64,000 bases of DNA from Prevotella sp. Its GTDB lineage: Bacteria > Bacteroidota > Bacteroidia > Bacteroidales > Bacteroidaceae. The stretch covers positions 1 through 64,000 of the forward strand of contig JAEEXN010000007.1 in NCBI GenBank assembly GCA_016291595.1, written 5' to 3'. The position numbers were made by a program, and so were the translations under genes. The stretch's first letter is position 1. Each line of letters starts with the position of its first letter. The notes under the pieces are model-generated. The model had not been told where the DNA came from and ran no database searches. It saw only the letters and a program-made list of their open reading frames with translations. Shown piece after piece: positions 17,472-25,497 of this stretch.

Positions 17472-19928
17472 TTATATATTGGCAATAGACATGATGTTTG
17501 CAAACACTCCTGCCGCGGTAACACTGGCTCCTGCTCCATATCCTTGAATCAGCATGGGATACTCACGGTATCGCTCTGTGGTTAGTAGAACGATATTGTT
17601 GCTTCCCGCCAGGTTGTAGAACGGAGAGTCCTTTCCGATTTCCTTTAATGACACATCAGCTTTACCATGATCCATTGTGGCGACAAACCGCCAATGCTTA
17701 CCTTCTTCTTCCAATTGCTTTCGGCGAGTCTCAAAGTTTGTGTCAAGCGTAGGAAGATTCTTCCAGAAATCCTCAACAGAACCTTCAAAGAAACTATCGG
17801 GTACAAACAAATGCTTTTCCACATCCTCTTGTTCAATCTGATAACCAGCCTCTCTGGTCAGAATGACAAGTTTTCGAATCACATCAGTACCGCTTAGGTC
17901 TATGCGAGGATCGGGCTCTGAGTAGCCTTGGTCTTTGGCGCGGCGAACGGTTTCTGAGAAGGGAACATTTGCTGCAATTTCATTAAAGATAAAGTTGAGT
18001 GTGCCCGATAATACTGCTTCAATCTTCAGAATCTTATCTCCTGAGTTACACAAGTCGTTGATTGTTCCTATTATTGGAAGACCTGCACCTACATTTGTCT
18101 CAAATCGGAACCACACGCCACGTGAGCGGGCTGTTTCTTTCAGTCGCTGGTAGTTTTTATAGTCACTTGAGGCTGCAATCTTATTAGCTGCTATTACACT
18201 AATATTATGCTCAAGGAAAGTCTGGTAGAGTGAAGATATTTCTTTACTGGCAGTACAATCTACAAACACAGAATTAAATATATTCATGCCCAACACTTCT
18301 TCGCGAATCGTCAGGTAGTTGCTTGGCTCAGATTTACTAAGCAGTTCGCGGTAATTATCTAAGTCTATACCATCACGATTATATACACCGGCTTTAGAAC
18401 TTGCAATACCAACAACATTAAGTTTCAGGCCATTGCGTTTCATCAGGGTCTCATGCTGTGAACGAATTTGCTCGATGAGTTTACCGCCTACTGTTCCGAC
18501 TCCACAAATGAAGAGGTTCAGCACTTTGTATTCAGAAAGGAAGAATGAGTCGTGTAATACATTCAGAGATTTACGTAGGAAGGCTCCATCAACTACAAAC
18601 GAAATATTTGTCTCAGAGGCTCCTTGTGCGCAAGCAATGACAGAAATACCGCTACGTCCCAGTGTTCCAAACAATTTTCCTGCAATTCCTGGGGTGTGCT
18701 TCATGTTCTCGCCAACAATAGCTATAGTTGCAAGGCCGTTTTCGGCATGCATGGGGAACATGGCACCGGTCTCAATTTCTTTAGCAAATTCATCGTTCAA
18801 AACTTCTACGGCAGCTTCGGAATCTTCGTCACGCACACCAATTGATGTAGAGTTCTCTGAAGAAGCCTGACTAACCATGAATACTGAGATTCCCTTGTTG
18901 GCGAGTGTAGTGAAAATACGGCGGTTAACACCGATAACGCCAACCATAGAAAGACCAGTTACAGTAATAAGTGTTGTGCCTTTGATGCTTGAGATTCCTT
19001 TAATTGGCTTGCGGTCGTTTTCTACGGTTTGTTTGATCAGAGTTCCCGGATGATCCGGATTGAACGTATTTTTTACCTTGATGGGAATATTCTTAACACA
19101 TACAGGATAAATAGTAGGCGGATAGATCACTTTTGCGCCGAAGTTACAAAGTTCCATGGCCTCCACGTACGACAGTTCGTTGATTGTATAAGCAGACTTG
19201 ATAACGCGAGGGTCTGCAGTCATAAAGCCGTCAACATCTGTCCATATTTCCAGTACCTCAGCATTAAGTGCTGCTGCTATAATTGCTGCGGTATAGTCAC
19301 TTCCACCTCTTCCTAAATTGGTAGTCTCTCCAGTACTTCTGTCACGGCTTATAAAACCTGGCACAACAAGAATCTCGTTCGCCCTTCCAATAGGGTTGTC
19401 TATTCCGCGGAAATACTCTCGTACCAACAGATTAGTCAATTCAGAATCAAGTACGTGCTTTCCGTTTTTGCGTTCGGTACGGATGAAGTCTCGTGCATTC
19501 ATCCGTCTGCCATTCTTTACTAAAGACGCTACGATATTAGAACTAAGCCGCTCACCATAACTGACAATAGCGTCTTCTGTTTTCCTACTTAGGTCGTGAA
19601 TCAGGTATACGCCATAATAGATACTCTTCAATTGTTCGAAGAGAGAGTCAACTGTGTTGAACAAGTTCTCACGCTTTTTGGGGTCGGTGATAATCGTATC
19701 AATCATCTGGTGATGACGACTTACCATGTCCTCAAACTCTTCTTTGTAACGTTCATCACCGCGAAGGGCCATGTGGGAAGTAGCAATCAGTTTGTCGGTG
19801 ATGCCGCTAAGTGCACTTACAACCACAACGACAGGCTGTTTCCGAGCCTCTGCTTCCACAATGCGTTTTAAGCTTAATATGCTTTTAACGGAACCTACGG
19901 ATGTTCCGCCAAATTTTAATACTTTCAT
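17472..19928 (-). CDS. thrA: Bifunctional aspartate kinase / homoserine dehydrogenase
   Basis: This enzyme has 818 residues with two activities. The aspartate kinase domain starts KFGGTSVGSVKSI, has NLGRGGSDYTAAIIA and EIWTDVDGFMTADPR, then two ACT-type regulatory segments (about 310-450). The homoserine dehydrogenase half starts at about 465 with the NAD(P) motif FICGVGTVGGKLIEQI, then IAANKIA, RFETNVGAGLPIIGTI, LSGTLNFIF, and YSEPDPRIDLSGTDVIRK. The end GYGAGASVTAAGVFANIM is typical. It heads the thr cluster. Feedback by threonine is expected from the ACT domains but is not shown. Confidence 0.97.
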   Translation of the reverse strand: MKVLKFGGTSVGSVKSILSLKRIVEAEARKQPVVVVVSALSGITDKLIATSHMALRGDERYKEEFEDMVSRHHQMIDTIITDPKKRENLFNTVDSLFEQLKSIYYGVYLIHDLSRKTEDAIVSYGERLSSNIVASLVKNGRRMNARDFIRTERKNGKHVLDSELTNLLVREYFRGIDNPIGRANEILVVPGFISRDRSTGETTNLGRGGSDYTAAIIAAALNAEVLEIWTDVDGFMTADPRVIKSAYTINELSYVEAMELCNFGAKVIYPPTIYPVCVKNIPIKVKNTFNPDHPGTLIKQTVENDRKPIKGISSIKGTTLITVTGLSMVGVIGVNRRIFTTLANKGISVFMVSQASSENSTSIGVRDEDSEAAVEVLNDEFAKEIETGAMFPMHAENGLATIAIVGENMKHTPGIAGKLFGTLGRSGISVIACAQGASETNISFVVDGAFLRKSLNVLHDSFFLSEYKVLNLFICGVGTVGGKLIEQIRSQHETLMKRNGLKLNVVGIASSKAGVYNRDGIDLDNYRELLSKSEPSNYLTIREEVLGMNIFNSVFVDCTASKEISSLYQTFLEHNISVIAANKIAASSDYKNYQRLKETARSRGVWFRFETNVGAGLPIIGTINDLCNSGDKILKIEAVLSGTLNFIFNEIAANVPFSETVRRAKDQGYSEPDPRIDLSGTDVIRKLVILTREAGYQIEQEDVEKHLFVPDSFFEGSVEDFWKNLPTLDTNFETRRKQLEEEGKHWRFVATMDHGKADVSLKEIGKDSPFYNLAGSNNIVLLTTERYREYPMLIQGYGAGASVTAAGVFANIMSIANI

Positions 19929-19981
19929 TTCTGATACATGTTTAGCGTTTGGTACCCCGAAACAACCGGGGCTGAATCCAT
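19925..19981 (-). promoter_or_regulatory. Possible 18-codon leader frame before thrA
   Basis: An open frame MDSAPVVSGYQTLNMYQK starts 9 bases after the -7 box and stops at a TGA overlapping the thrA start (ATGA). A small hairpin (CCCCG/CGGGG, arms 19955-19959 and 19967-19971) lies inside. It has only one Thr codon, so it is not a classical attenuator; it may be chance. Confidence 0.3.
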
Positions 19982-19989
19982 TCGAGGTG

Positions 19990-19997
19990 CAAAGTTA
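19990..19997 (-). promoter_or_regulatory. -7 promoter element for thrA
   Basis: TAACTTTG on the minus strand matches TAnnTTTG, about 62 bases before the thrA ATG; the -33 element is weak. Confidence 0.55.
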
Positions 19998-20073
19998 ATA
20001 CATTTTTTTCGATTATTCGTGAGAATTGTCGATTTTTTCTATCTTTTCTTTTGAATCTGTATGTAGTAGAAAA

Positions 20074-20100
20074 GGATGCAACCTGTATGAGGCTGCATCC
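20074..20100 (-). terminator. Terminator after gdhA
   Basis: On the minus strand GGATGCAGCCT pairs with AGGTTGCATCC (11 bp, one G-U) around a CATAC loop, followed by TTTT. It lies 35 bases past the gdhA stop. Confidence 0.82.
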
Positions 20101-20134
20101 CTGAAATCTAGTATTCGTTTTGTGTGATTATTGT

Positions 20135-21472
20135 CTACACAATCCCTTGAGCCATCATAGCCTTGGCAACTTTCATGAAGCCTGCTACGTTTGCTCCTTT
20201 AACGTAATTGATATATCCGTCTTCTTGAGTGCCGTACTTCACACAATTCTCGTGAATATCGTTCATGATACGCTTAAGATAGTCGTCTACCTCTTTGGCT
20301 GTCCAACTTAAACGCTCTGAGTTCTGGCTCATCTCAAGTCCTGATACAGATACACCACCTGCGTTGCTTGCCTTTCCAGGTGCATAAAGAATCTTAGCGT
20401 CTTGGAAAATCTTGATAGCTTCTGGTAATGAGGGCATATTGGCACCTTCGGCAACGGCAATTACTCCATTCTTTATCAAAGCGGCAGCCTCATCGCCATT
20501 GATCTCATTCTGTGTAGCACAAGGCAGAGCAATATCTGCTTTTTCATACCATGGGCGCATTCCTTCGTGGTAGACAGCAGTAGGATACTCGTCGATATAT
20601 TCTCTGATACGTCCGCGCTCCACGTTTTTAAGCTCCATGATATAGTCAAGCTTCTCACGATCGATTCCGTCTGGGTCGTAAATGTATCCATCTGAGTCAG
20701 ACATGGTCAGCACAGTAGCTCCCAGTTGAAGACACTTTTCTGCAGCATACTGAGCCACATTTCCTGCACCAGAAATAAGCACTTTCTTGCCAGCAATATC
20801 AATGTTGCGCGTCTTCAGCATGGAAGTGAGGAAATAAACACAGCCATAGCCTGTTGCCTCGGGACGGATGAGAGAACCGCCGAATTGGATGCCCTTACCA
20901 GTGAGCACACCCTGGAACTGATGGGTGAGTTTCTTGTATTGTCCAAAAAGATAGCCAACCTCACGTCCGCCGACACCAATGTCACCAGCAGGAACGTCCT
21001 CGTCAGGGCCGATATGGCGATAGAGTTCGTTCATGAAAGCCTGACAGAAACGCATCACCTCCGCATCACTCTTACCACGAGGAGAAAAATCGGAACCACC
21101 TTTTGCTCCGCCCATAGGCAATGTGGTAAGTGAATTCTTGAATGTCTGCTCAAAAGCAAGGAACTTCAGAATACCAAGATTTACCGATTTGTGATAACGT
21201 ATACCTCCTTTATATGGACCAATGGCATTGTTGTGCTGAATACGGTAACCCATATTGGTCTGAACGTTTCCTTTGTCATCAATCCATGTGATGCGGAACT
21301 CCATAATACGATCGGGGATGCACAAGCGCTCAATTAAATTGGCACGCTCGAACTCTGGGTGTTTGTTGTATTCTTCCTCGATAGTTGGAAGTACCTGTGA
21401 CACGGCCTGAATATACTCTGGCTCATTTGGGAATCTCTGTTGGAGTTCCTCTACGATCTTTGCTGCATTCAT
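20135..21472 (-). CDS. gdhA: Glutamate dehydrogenase (NADP-type)
   Basis: This 445-residue enzyme interconverts glutamate with 2-oxoglutarate plus ammonia. It has the hexameric short-form layout: KGGIRYHKSVN, the catalytic PMGGAKGGSDFSPRGKSD, the DVPAGDIGVGGREVGYLFGQYK block, the Rossmann segment KKVLISGAGNVAQYAAEK and AEGANMPS. The length and sequence match NADP-linked enzymes used for ammonia assimilation in Bacteroides; cofactor choice is inferred. It has its own promoter and terminator. Confidence 0.96.
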   Translation of the reverse strand: MNAAKIVEELQQRFPNEPEYIQAVSQVLPTIEEEYNKHPEFERANLIERLCIPDRIMEFRITWIDDKGNVQTNMGYRIQHNNAIGPYKGGIRYHKSVNLGILKFLAFEQTFKNSLTTLPMGGAKGGSDFSPRGKSDAEVMRFCQAFMNELYRHIGPDEDVPAGDIGVGGREVGYLFGQYKKLTHQFQGVLTGKGIQFGGSLIRPEATGYGCVYFLTSMLKTRNIDIAGKKVLISGAGNVAQYAAEKCLQLGATVLTMSDSDGYIYDPDGIDREKLDYIMELKNVERGRIREYIDEYPTAVYHEGMRPWYEKADIALPCATQNEINGDEAAALIKNGVIAVAEGANMPSLPEAIKIFQDAKILYAPGKASNAGGVSVSGLEMSQNSERLSWTAKEVDDYLKRIMNDIHENCVKYGTQEDGYINYVKGANVAGFMKVAKAMMAQGIV

Positions 21473-21549
21473 AATTTCAATCTTTTTATTCGTTAATTAA
21501 TACCTTTTGTCTGTTTCTGCTTGTCTGCACTGTGTGCGATAACTGCTTG

Positions 21550-21580
21550 CAAAGGTAAACTAAATATTTGAAATATCAAA
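21550..21580 (-). promoter_or_regulatory. Promoter for gdhA
   Basis: On the minus strand TTTG (21580-21577) and TACCTTTG (21557-21550) are 19 bp apart. The leader is about 70 bases, longer than most in this window. Confidence 0.78.
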
Positions 21581-21710
21581 CAAAATGAAAGAAAAAAATG
21601 AAAATAAGTATAAAAAAGTTAGTTTGCGTCAATTCTGTTGTTTTTTCACCTTATTATATTTAGGATAACGTGAATGAGAAAAAAGAATGATAGCAAATGA
21701 TATGTAGGAT

Positions 21711-21836
21711 ACACTTCCGGCAATCTTGAGTGCACTTCCAACAGAATAGCGTGCGCTTCTAGCAAAATAGAGAGCGCATCTAGCAAAATAGAGAGCACTT
21801 CCAGCAAAATAGAGAGCACTTCCAGCAATCCAGAGA
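21711..21836. repeat. 21-bp degenerate tandem repeat array, locus 1 (6 copies)
   Basis: Six consecutive 21-base units begin at 21711, 21732, 21753, 21774, 21795 and 21816. Units 3-6 are nearly identical around GCACTTCCAGCAAAATAG; units 1-2 are diverged. The array lies upstream of the gdhA promoter, in a 614-bp gap without a convincing gene. It shares the pattern ATAGA-n2-GCA with the arrays at 37793 and 50830. The rest of the gap holds the gdhA promoter and the 22006 hairpin. Confidence 0.9.
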
Positions 21837-22005
21837 ATGCTTTTTTTATTTCATGAAAATTTGGTTCGTTGATTTGTTTTTGATAAGTGCCTAATAACAC
21901 AAATAATGACTGATTGAGTCATAATTAAAGACTAATTGAATGATAGTTCGGCATTTATGATGACCAGTTCTTTCTTTTTACGGTAGCTCGAATTTATAAC
22001 AAACA

Positions 22006-22035
22006 TGAGGCTAACATTGTTTTCTGTTAGCCTCA
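22006..22035 (-). terminator. Hairpin terminator after the DUF4861 gene
   Basis: TGAGGCTAAC (22006-22015) pairs perfectly with GTTAGCCTCA (22026-22035). On the minus strand it is followed by TGTTTGTT. It lies 52 bases past the stop of the 22087 gene. Confidence 0.75.
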
Positions 22036-22086
22036 CATCAATATATAGTAACCCAATAATTCCGTTTAATATGGAATTTGGATGAG

Positions 22087-23307
22087 TTATGTATTAGAAA
22101 TTACTTTTAACGGTTGCTCAATTTCTTTTTTCCAATTGCGTAGGAATTCATACCATGCATCAGCGCTATGGTAACCAAATGACTCATTGTCGCTACCGAA
22201 AACAATAGAATAGGTGAGACGGTTATTGGGGACAATTATGACATAACCGTAATTATCTTTGTTGGCAGGTAGTTCTGATAGAATGTTTGCCTTTGGTATA
22301 CAAATGCCCAGACCCACGGTCTCGCGCTTATGACCAGCAGAGTCTTTTTCTGATACAGGCCAGTCGGTGCCCCAACAGCCTCGAAGACCATTATTGTCGC
22401 TAAATTCATTGGAGTTTTTCACATTGATAATACCCGTTGAGAACTTATAGTCGGTAGCAGGACGAGAGAACCGAACATCCACCTGGCAGTCACGATGCCC
22501 CGCATATAATATGTAGTAGGTCGTCATATCGATAGGCTGTTGTCCGTTTTGTGGTGTCCAACCCTCATCTTTCACCTCTACAATGGTGCGCAGTGGCCCC
22601 CTGCTGACAATACGCTGCGATCGATGTTCAACATCAGCAATCATCGTAGGTTTATCACCGTCCCAGCCCCTCAATGTGCCCAGTCCAAATGTTTCGCCTA
22701 CCCACAGAATATCATCGCCAAATCCTGCGGCTTTTTGTTCTGCGTCAGGATAGAACTGTGTTTGTTTCAATTCGAAGCCTTTCCTGTATTTTCCGTATAT
22801 GTCGACGGTCTGCCGATGATCAAAATAGATGCGGTAAGCCACCATGTCACTCTCAAAAGCAGCTCCATGATGGTGAATCATCCAATATGGGTTAACGCCA
22901 CGGTCGACTCTCAACTCCGAGATATATAGGTCTTGTTTGTTAGTCTCTTTAATTTTCTTGTTTGTCAGCATCATTTCCACATATACTTGTGGCTGGTAGG
23001 TGCGCGGAGCGCCTTCGTTGGAGAGTGAAATGCTGAAAGTCTGCTTTTCTTTTTTGCCTAAGGTGGTTAGGAAGCATAGTTCGTCATAACGGCCGTCACC
23101 GTCAAGATCGTCAAGTTGACAAGGAATCTCTTTCCCGTCTTGCATGACGAGAGCAGAACGAGTGTCCCCATTTAACTGGTAGATTATAGGGGCATTTTGT
23201 CGGATAGTTTTCGATGGGTTAATAACTGTTAACTTGAACGTATCTTGTGCCTCTGCTATATTCATGGTCATAAGGCACATAAGAATACTGATGAATTTGT
23301 TTGTCAT
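22087..23307 (-). CDS. DUF4861 family secreted protein (copy 1)
   Basis: This protein has 406 residues with a signal peptide (cleavage after MNIAEA). The mature protein matches DUF4861: an N-terminal beta-sandwich part (FKLTVINPSKTIRQNAPIIYQL, then CQLDDLDGDGRYDELCFLT), the VAYRIYFDHRQTVDIYGK block, DDILWVGETFGLGTLRGWDG, and a jelly-roll-like C-terminus with GHRDCQVDVRF and NWKKEIEQPLKV. DUF4861 proteins often occur in polysaccharide-utilisation loci, but their activity is not known to me. A second member of the same length lies at 27719. It has its own divergent promoter and a terminator. Confidence 0.85.
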   Translation of the reverse strand: MTNKFISILMCLMTMNIAEAQDTFKLTVINPSKTIRQNAPIIYQLNGDTRSALVMQDGKEIPCQLDDLDGDGRYDELCFLTTLGKKEKQTFSISLSNEGAPRTYQPQVYVEMMLTNKKIKETNKQDLYISELRVDRGVNPYWMIHHHGAAFESDMVAYRIYFDHRQTVDIYGKYRKGFELKQTQFYPDAEQKAAGFGDDILWVGETFGLGTLRGWDGDKPTMIADVEHRSQRIVSRGPLRTIVEVKDEGWTPQNGQQPIDMTTYYILYAGHRDCQVDVRFSRPATDYKFSTGIINVKNSNEFSDNNGLRGCWGTDWPVSEKDSAGHKRETVGLGICIPKANILSELPANKDNYGYVIIVPNNRLTYSIVFGSDNESFGYHSADAWYEFLRNWKKEIEQPLKVISNT

Positions 23308-23342
23308 AGAAATGTGTAGTTGTGTTTGAATAGAAGTGACTG

Positions 23343-23374
23343 CAAAGATAATGGAAAGCTAAGAAACTAACAAA
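23343..23374 (-). promoter_or_regulatory. Promoter for the 22087 DUF4861 gene
   Basis: On the minus strand TTTG (23374-23371) and TATCTTTG (23350-23343) are 20 bp apart. Confidence 0.78.
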
Positions 23375-23418
23375 TTTTTGTTTTTTATTGGCTGAAATTT
23401 AAAAAAATTAGCTTAAAA

Positions 23419-23450
23419 TTTGGATTATACAATATTTTTTAGTATTTTTG
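23419..23450 (+). promoter_or_regulatory. Promoter for the gldB-like gene
   Basis: TTTG (23419-23422) and TATTTTTG (23443-23450) are 20 bp apart. The ATG is only 10 bases past the -7 box, so the mRNA leader must be just a few bases. Confidence 0.8.
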
Positions 23451-23459
23451 CAGAGTAAT

Positions 23460-24275
23460 ATGAATAAATCTAAATTAGTCTGTACTTACACTATTCTATT
23501 CGCAATGCTTTGTTGGCTATATGGATGCGAGTGGAAATTGCGTCCCAGCGAAGAGGAAGACGGTCGTGCACCTATAGAGGTTCAACGCTACGATCGCTTA
23601 CAGAGTTTGTACATGCAGACTGGTGATTTTTCAGCATTACAGCAGATGAACACGAATTATCCAATGGAAACCCGTACGTTGATAGAGAAGGTTTTGCAGA
23701 TTGGCTCTGTAGACGATCCCGATATCAATGATCGTTTTTTGCGTTTCTATCAGGACACAACTCTTCAGACAGTTATTTCTGATGTAGCAGCGATGTATGC
23801 CAAAGTCGATGATTTGGATAAAGACCTAAATATGGTTTTCTCCCGTTTGGAAAAGGCTGTGCCGGGTTTCCCTGTGCCAACTGTTTATGCACAGATAGGG
23901 GCTTTTGCGCAAAGCATAGTTATTGGCAACCAATCAATTGGCATCTCATTAGATAAGTATCTCGGCTCTGATTATCCTCTCTATCAAAGGTATGGCTACT
24001 CCCAACAGCAGTTACAAATGATGAGTCGTGAGTATATTGTTCCTGACTGCATTACTTTTTATTTATTGAGTCTTTATCCCTTACGTGATTTTGAGTCACG
24101 TCCACAGGTTGACCGAGACCTTCATATGGGAAAGGTAATGTGGGTTGCCAACAAACTGCTTTCAAAACAAGTATTTAAGACCCCGTACGTGAAGCGTGTA
24201 GACCGTTTTATGCGGCGCCATCCAACATTTGGAATGGAACGACTGTTGAAGTTGGATGATTATAAAGGTTTGTAG
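23460..24275 (+). CDS. gldB: GldB-like lipoprotein
   Basis: This protein has 271 residues with a lipoprotein signal ending in WLYGC (Cys about residue 22). The body matches gliding-motility lipoprotein GldB: IEVQRYDRLQSLY near the N-terminus, PTVYAQIGAF, the conserved ISLDKYLGSDYPLYQRYGY segment and YIVPDCITFYLLS. In Flavobacteria GldB is needed for gliding; Bacteroidales have homologues without known gliding, where the role is unclear. The TTG at 23448 falls in the -7 box, so ATG 23460 is the start. Its 3' end overlaps the converging radical SAM gene by 16 bases. Confidence 0.85.
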   Translation: MNKSKLVCTYTILFAMLCWLYGCEWKLRPSEEEDGRAPIEVQRYDRLQSLYMQTGDFSALQQMNTNYPMETRTLIEKVLQIGSVDDPDINDRFLRFYQDTTLQTVISDVAAMYAKVDDLDKDLNMVFSRLEKAVPGFPVPTVYAQIGAFAQSIVIGNQSIGISLDKYLGSDYPLYQRYGYSQQQLQMMSREYIVPDCITFYLLSLYPLRDFESRPQVDRDLHMGKVMWVANKLLSKQVFKTPYVKRVDRFMRRHPTFGMERLLKLDDYKGL

Positions 24276-25177
24276 AGCATACCTTGATATATATGTTTGC
24301 GGGAGAGGTAATTGTCAAGTAAGTTGGTGAACTCGTAATTCTTCAGTCCCCACTTTGGGGCAATAAGCAATTCGGTTGGCGATTGTGATACAAAACGGTC
24401 TAAAACTAAATCTTTTCTTAATCTTTGTATATATTTGGCTATCAGCTGAATATATTCATCTATACTATATACATGGAAAGGCTTTTCCAAGTACTCTTTA
24501 GCAAGATGCGTACCTTGTATAATTTGCAACTGATGAATTTTCAGTATGTCAATGTCAAGAGCTGATATGATAGGAGCTTGGCGCAAAATTTCCTCCTCGT
24601 CTTCACCTGGAAGTCCCAAGATAATATGTGCGCCAGTTAAAATACCCCTTTTGTGAGTCTCTTGGATGGCATGACGGGAACACTCAAATGTGTGGCCGCG
24701 GTTAATTCGTTTCAAAGTGCAGTCATTTGCTGATTCCACTCCATATTCGACTAATACAAATGTTTTATGGTTGAGTTCATCTAAATAGTGGAGAATCTCA
24801 TCAGAAATGCAGTCAGGCCGGGTTCCGATTACGATACCAACAACATCCATAATTCCTAAAGCTTCATTGTGCATTCTTCTTAATGATTCAACAGATGCGT
24901 ATGTATTGGTGTATGCTTGGAAATAGGCTAGATATTTCATTTCAGGATATTTACGGGCAAAGAATGCTTTTCCTTCTTCTAATTGAGTTGCAATACTCTT
25001 TTTCCTGTCGCAATATGATGGATTAAAAGTACGGTTATCACAAAATGTGCAACCACCTGTTGAGAGGTTGCCATCACGATTCGGACATGAGAATCCCGCA
25101 TCGATAGATATTTTCTGCACTTTAAAAGGGAATTTTCCCCTAATCCATGTGCTGAAGTCATTATATGGTTTAGTCAC
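24260..25177 (-). CDS. TIGR01212-family radical SAM protein (YhcC-like)
   Basis: This protein has 305 residues. The radical SAM cluster motif is GGCTFCDN with a preceding CPNRDG, the unusual C-x-n-C-x2-C spacing of the YhcC/TIGR01212 family. EYGVESANDCTLKRINRGH, GAHIILGLPGEDEEE and LKIHQLQIIQGT are family-typical. The frame can be extended to a TTG at 25201, but that codon lies inside the promoter -7 box, so GTG 25177 (MTKPYNDFSTW) is chosen. The substrate is unknown. It overlaps the gldB-like gene tail to tail by 16 bases. Confidence 0.88.
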   Translation of the reverse strand: MTKPYNDFSTWIRGKFPFKVQKISIDAGFSCPNRDGNLSTGGCTFCDNRTFNPSYCDRKKSIATQLEEGKAFFARKYPEMKYLAYFQAYTNTYASVESLRRMHNEALGIMDVVGIVIGTRPDCISDEILHYLDELNHKTFVLVEYGVESANDCTLKRINRGHTFECSRHAIQETHKRGILTGAHIILGLPGEDEEEILRQAPIISALDIDILKIHQLQIIQGTHLAKEYLEKPFHVYSIDEYIQLIAKYIQRLRKDLVLDRFVSQSPTELLIAPKWGLKNYEFTNLLDNYLSRKHIYQGMLYKPL

Positions 25178-25198
25178 AAAAGAATTTTTTTGTTGGTG

Positions 25199-25206
25199 CA
25201 AATGTA
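25199..25206 (-). promoter_or_regulatory. -7 promoter element for the radical SAM gene
   Basis: TACATTTG on the minus strand matches TAnnTTTG; no clear TTTG lies at -33. It overlaps a possible TTG start and thereby argues for the GTG at 25177. Confidence 0.55.
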
Positions 25207-25436
25207 CATAGAAATTCTGAATTATTTGTTGTGTAAATCATAAATTTGCATTCTCATTTAATGAAAAGGAGAATACTCATAGCATTTATCTCAAGTATTT
25301 TGCGTTTTTATATTATTTAGAAACTGATTACAATTGATTTGATTGTACAAATAAGTGGCACATTTTTATTAGTCTTAAGTAAAAAATACATAGAGTTGCC
25401 TACAGCTATTAATTTTACGTTAATTTTTCCAAAGGT

Positions 25437-25467
25437 TTTGTTGTTACATATATTTTTTGTAAATTTG
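25437..25467 (+). promoter_or_regulatory. Promoter for the DPP-IV gene
   Basis: TTTG (25437-25440) and TAAATTTG (25460-25467) are 19 bp apart, 30 bases before the ATG. The preceding 25207-25436 holds only a promoter-like TAAATTTG (25241) and a 19-codon frame, with no convincing gene. Confidence 0.8.
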
Positions 25468-25497
25468 CACTTGAAAACATATAATCAACAAAGAATA

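Noticed and set aside
21711..21836. CRISPR array
   Set aside because: Units are contiguous 21-base degenerate repeats with no spacers and no cas genes.
25261..25320. 19-codon frame MKRRILIAFISSILRFYII after a TAAATTTG box
   Set aside because: Too short and with no -33 element or conserved feature; could be chance.
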